64,000 nt of DNA from Candidatus Sulfopaludibacter sp. SbA3 (GTDB lineage: Bacteria > Acidobacteriota > Terriglobia > Bryobacterales > Bryobacteraceae). This document shows, in pieces, positions 63,607 through 64,000 of the stretch. The notes beneath the pieces were generated by a model. It was not told the DNA's origin. It did no database searches and was given only the letters and a program-made list of their open reading frames with translations. A program made the translations under genes and the position numbers. Position 1 is the first letter of the stretch, and each line of letters starts with the position of its first letter. The stretch is from positions 1 to 64,000 of the forward strand of contig CAMDCN010000007.1 in assembly GCA_945890485.1 (NCBI GenBank), given 5' to 3'.

Positions 63607-64000
63607 TCACGTTCCCGGAACTTCTGCCGCCGAACACACTTCGAGGTAACTAGACAGATCAATTGCGCCTATGGCCTCGAACAGGAGCTGAGAACTGATC
63701 GGGAAAGTCCCAACTCTTCGAACCACGACGCTCGCGGCGATGTTTGATAGAAGCGCTGCCTCAAGATATCCGTAGCCGCTGGCAATTGCCGCTCCAACCG
63801 TTGCCACCACAGTGTCGCCCGCACCTGAGACATCGAAGACTTCTTCTGCAAACGTGTGCAACGAAATCGCTGCGCCAGTTTGGTCAATGAGAGTCATCCC
63901 CTCGGCACCTTGGGTTACAAGCAACCACTCGATCCCCACCATCTGCCGGAGCCATTCGCCTGCCTCGCTGACTCCGTCACCTAACTGACCTCCCAACGCT
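63607..64000 (-). CDS. PfkB-family carbohydrate kinase, partial (HldE/RfaE N-domain-like)
   Basis: C-terminal part of a ribokinase-fold enzyme running off the right edge. VGIEWLLVTQGAEGMTLIDQ and FDVSGAGDTVVATVGAAIASG, with the catalytic Asp in GAGD, match PfkB enzymes, closest to D-beta-D-heptose 7-phosphate kinase. With the heptosyltransferase-like neighbour it suggests a heptose supply for the glycan. The frame continues past 64000 without a stop. Confidence 0.8.
   Translation of the reverse strand, partial: ALGGQLGDGVSEAGEWLRQMVGIEWLLVTQGAEGMTLIDQTGAAISLHTFAEEVFDVSGAGDTVVATVGAAIASGYGYLEAALLSNIAASVVVRRVGTFPISSQLLFEAIGAIDLSSYLEVCSAAEVPGT

Noticed and set aside
1-64000. tRNA, rRNA genes, CRISPR arrays
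   Set aside because: No cloverleaf-like or spaced repeat pattern was recognised on either strand by eye; small RNAs cannot be excluded.

Overview
The window looks like part of a high-GC genome of an Acidobacteriota-type soil bacterium (Bryobacterales/Solibacter-like). This is inferred from gene content: diheme cytochrome c plus PQQ dehydrogenase pairs, a neutral-ceramidase-like protein, many signal-peptide enzymes, an ECF sigma / TPR-CHAT cluster and HTTM/DCC proteins. No rRNA or tRNA is visible to prove it. Over about 3.8-50 kb the + strand is C-rich whichever strand is coding: + genes end codons in C and - genes end codons in G. That points to a replication-strand skew.

Layout. 0-1.5 kb: a mobile-element scar, where an IS66 remnant is cut on its left beside a perfect palindrome and on its right splits an M4 metallopeptidase gene. 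1.8-3.8 kb: a secreted protein gene broken by a G7 tract. 3.8-10 kb: MFS and bile-acid-type transporters, a ceramidase-like protein, an SGNH hydrolase, an exported methyltransferase and a small periplasmic protein. 10.2-16 kb: a split cytochrome c + PQQ dehydrogenase pair, a CE1-type esterase, and a second copy in which cytochrome and PQQ domains are fused. 16-27 kb: a nine-gene minus-strand run (peptide ABC importer, ECF sigma factor, TPR-CHAT protease, anti-sigma-like protein, subtilisin). 27.3-34.2 kb: a seven-gene plus-strand operon (P-loop NTPase, ABC exporter, small membrane protein, HTTM/VKGC-like protein, DCC thiol protein, M14 peptidase, coiled-coil membrane protein). 34.3-42.4 kb: a minus-strand cassette with a 2101-residue double-zincin protein, a LysM/peptidoglycan-binding protein, a two-domain Ig-like protein and a small protein resembling those beside type VI secretion effectors.

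42.5-50 kb: an aldo/keto reductase + GMC oxidoreductase pair, a ParE/ParD-type toxin-antitoxin, an O-antigen-ligase-like protein, a FecR-like protein, a PIN toxin-antitoxin, DUF5678 and VanZ-like small proteins. 49.5-64 kb: an exopolysaccharide cluster running off the right edge (WbaP-type initiating transferase, glycosyltransferases of families 2, 4 and 9, two FkbM methyltransferases, a WcaF-type acetyltransferase, a Wzy-like polymerase, a PfkB-type kinase), including a second GMC + aldo/keto reductase pair. From about 51 kb base composition is less extreme, suggesting separate ancestry.

Three clusters best fit an undescribed system. The first is the peptide-importer / ECF sigma / TPR-CHAT / anti-sigma / subtilisin operon, whose parts recall the protease and sigma arm of Craspase without any CRISPR. 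The second is the NTPase-ABC-HTTM-DCC-M14 operon, which looks like a membrane modification and export system of unknown substrate. The third is the double-zincin LysM cassette. All functions are inferred from motifs read by eye; no database search was run.
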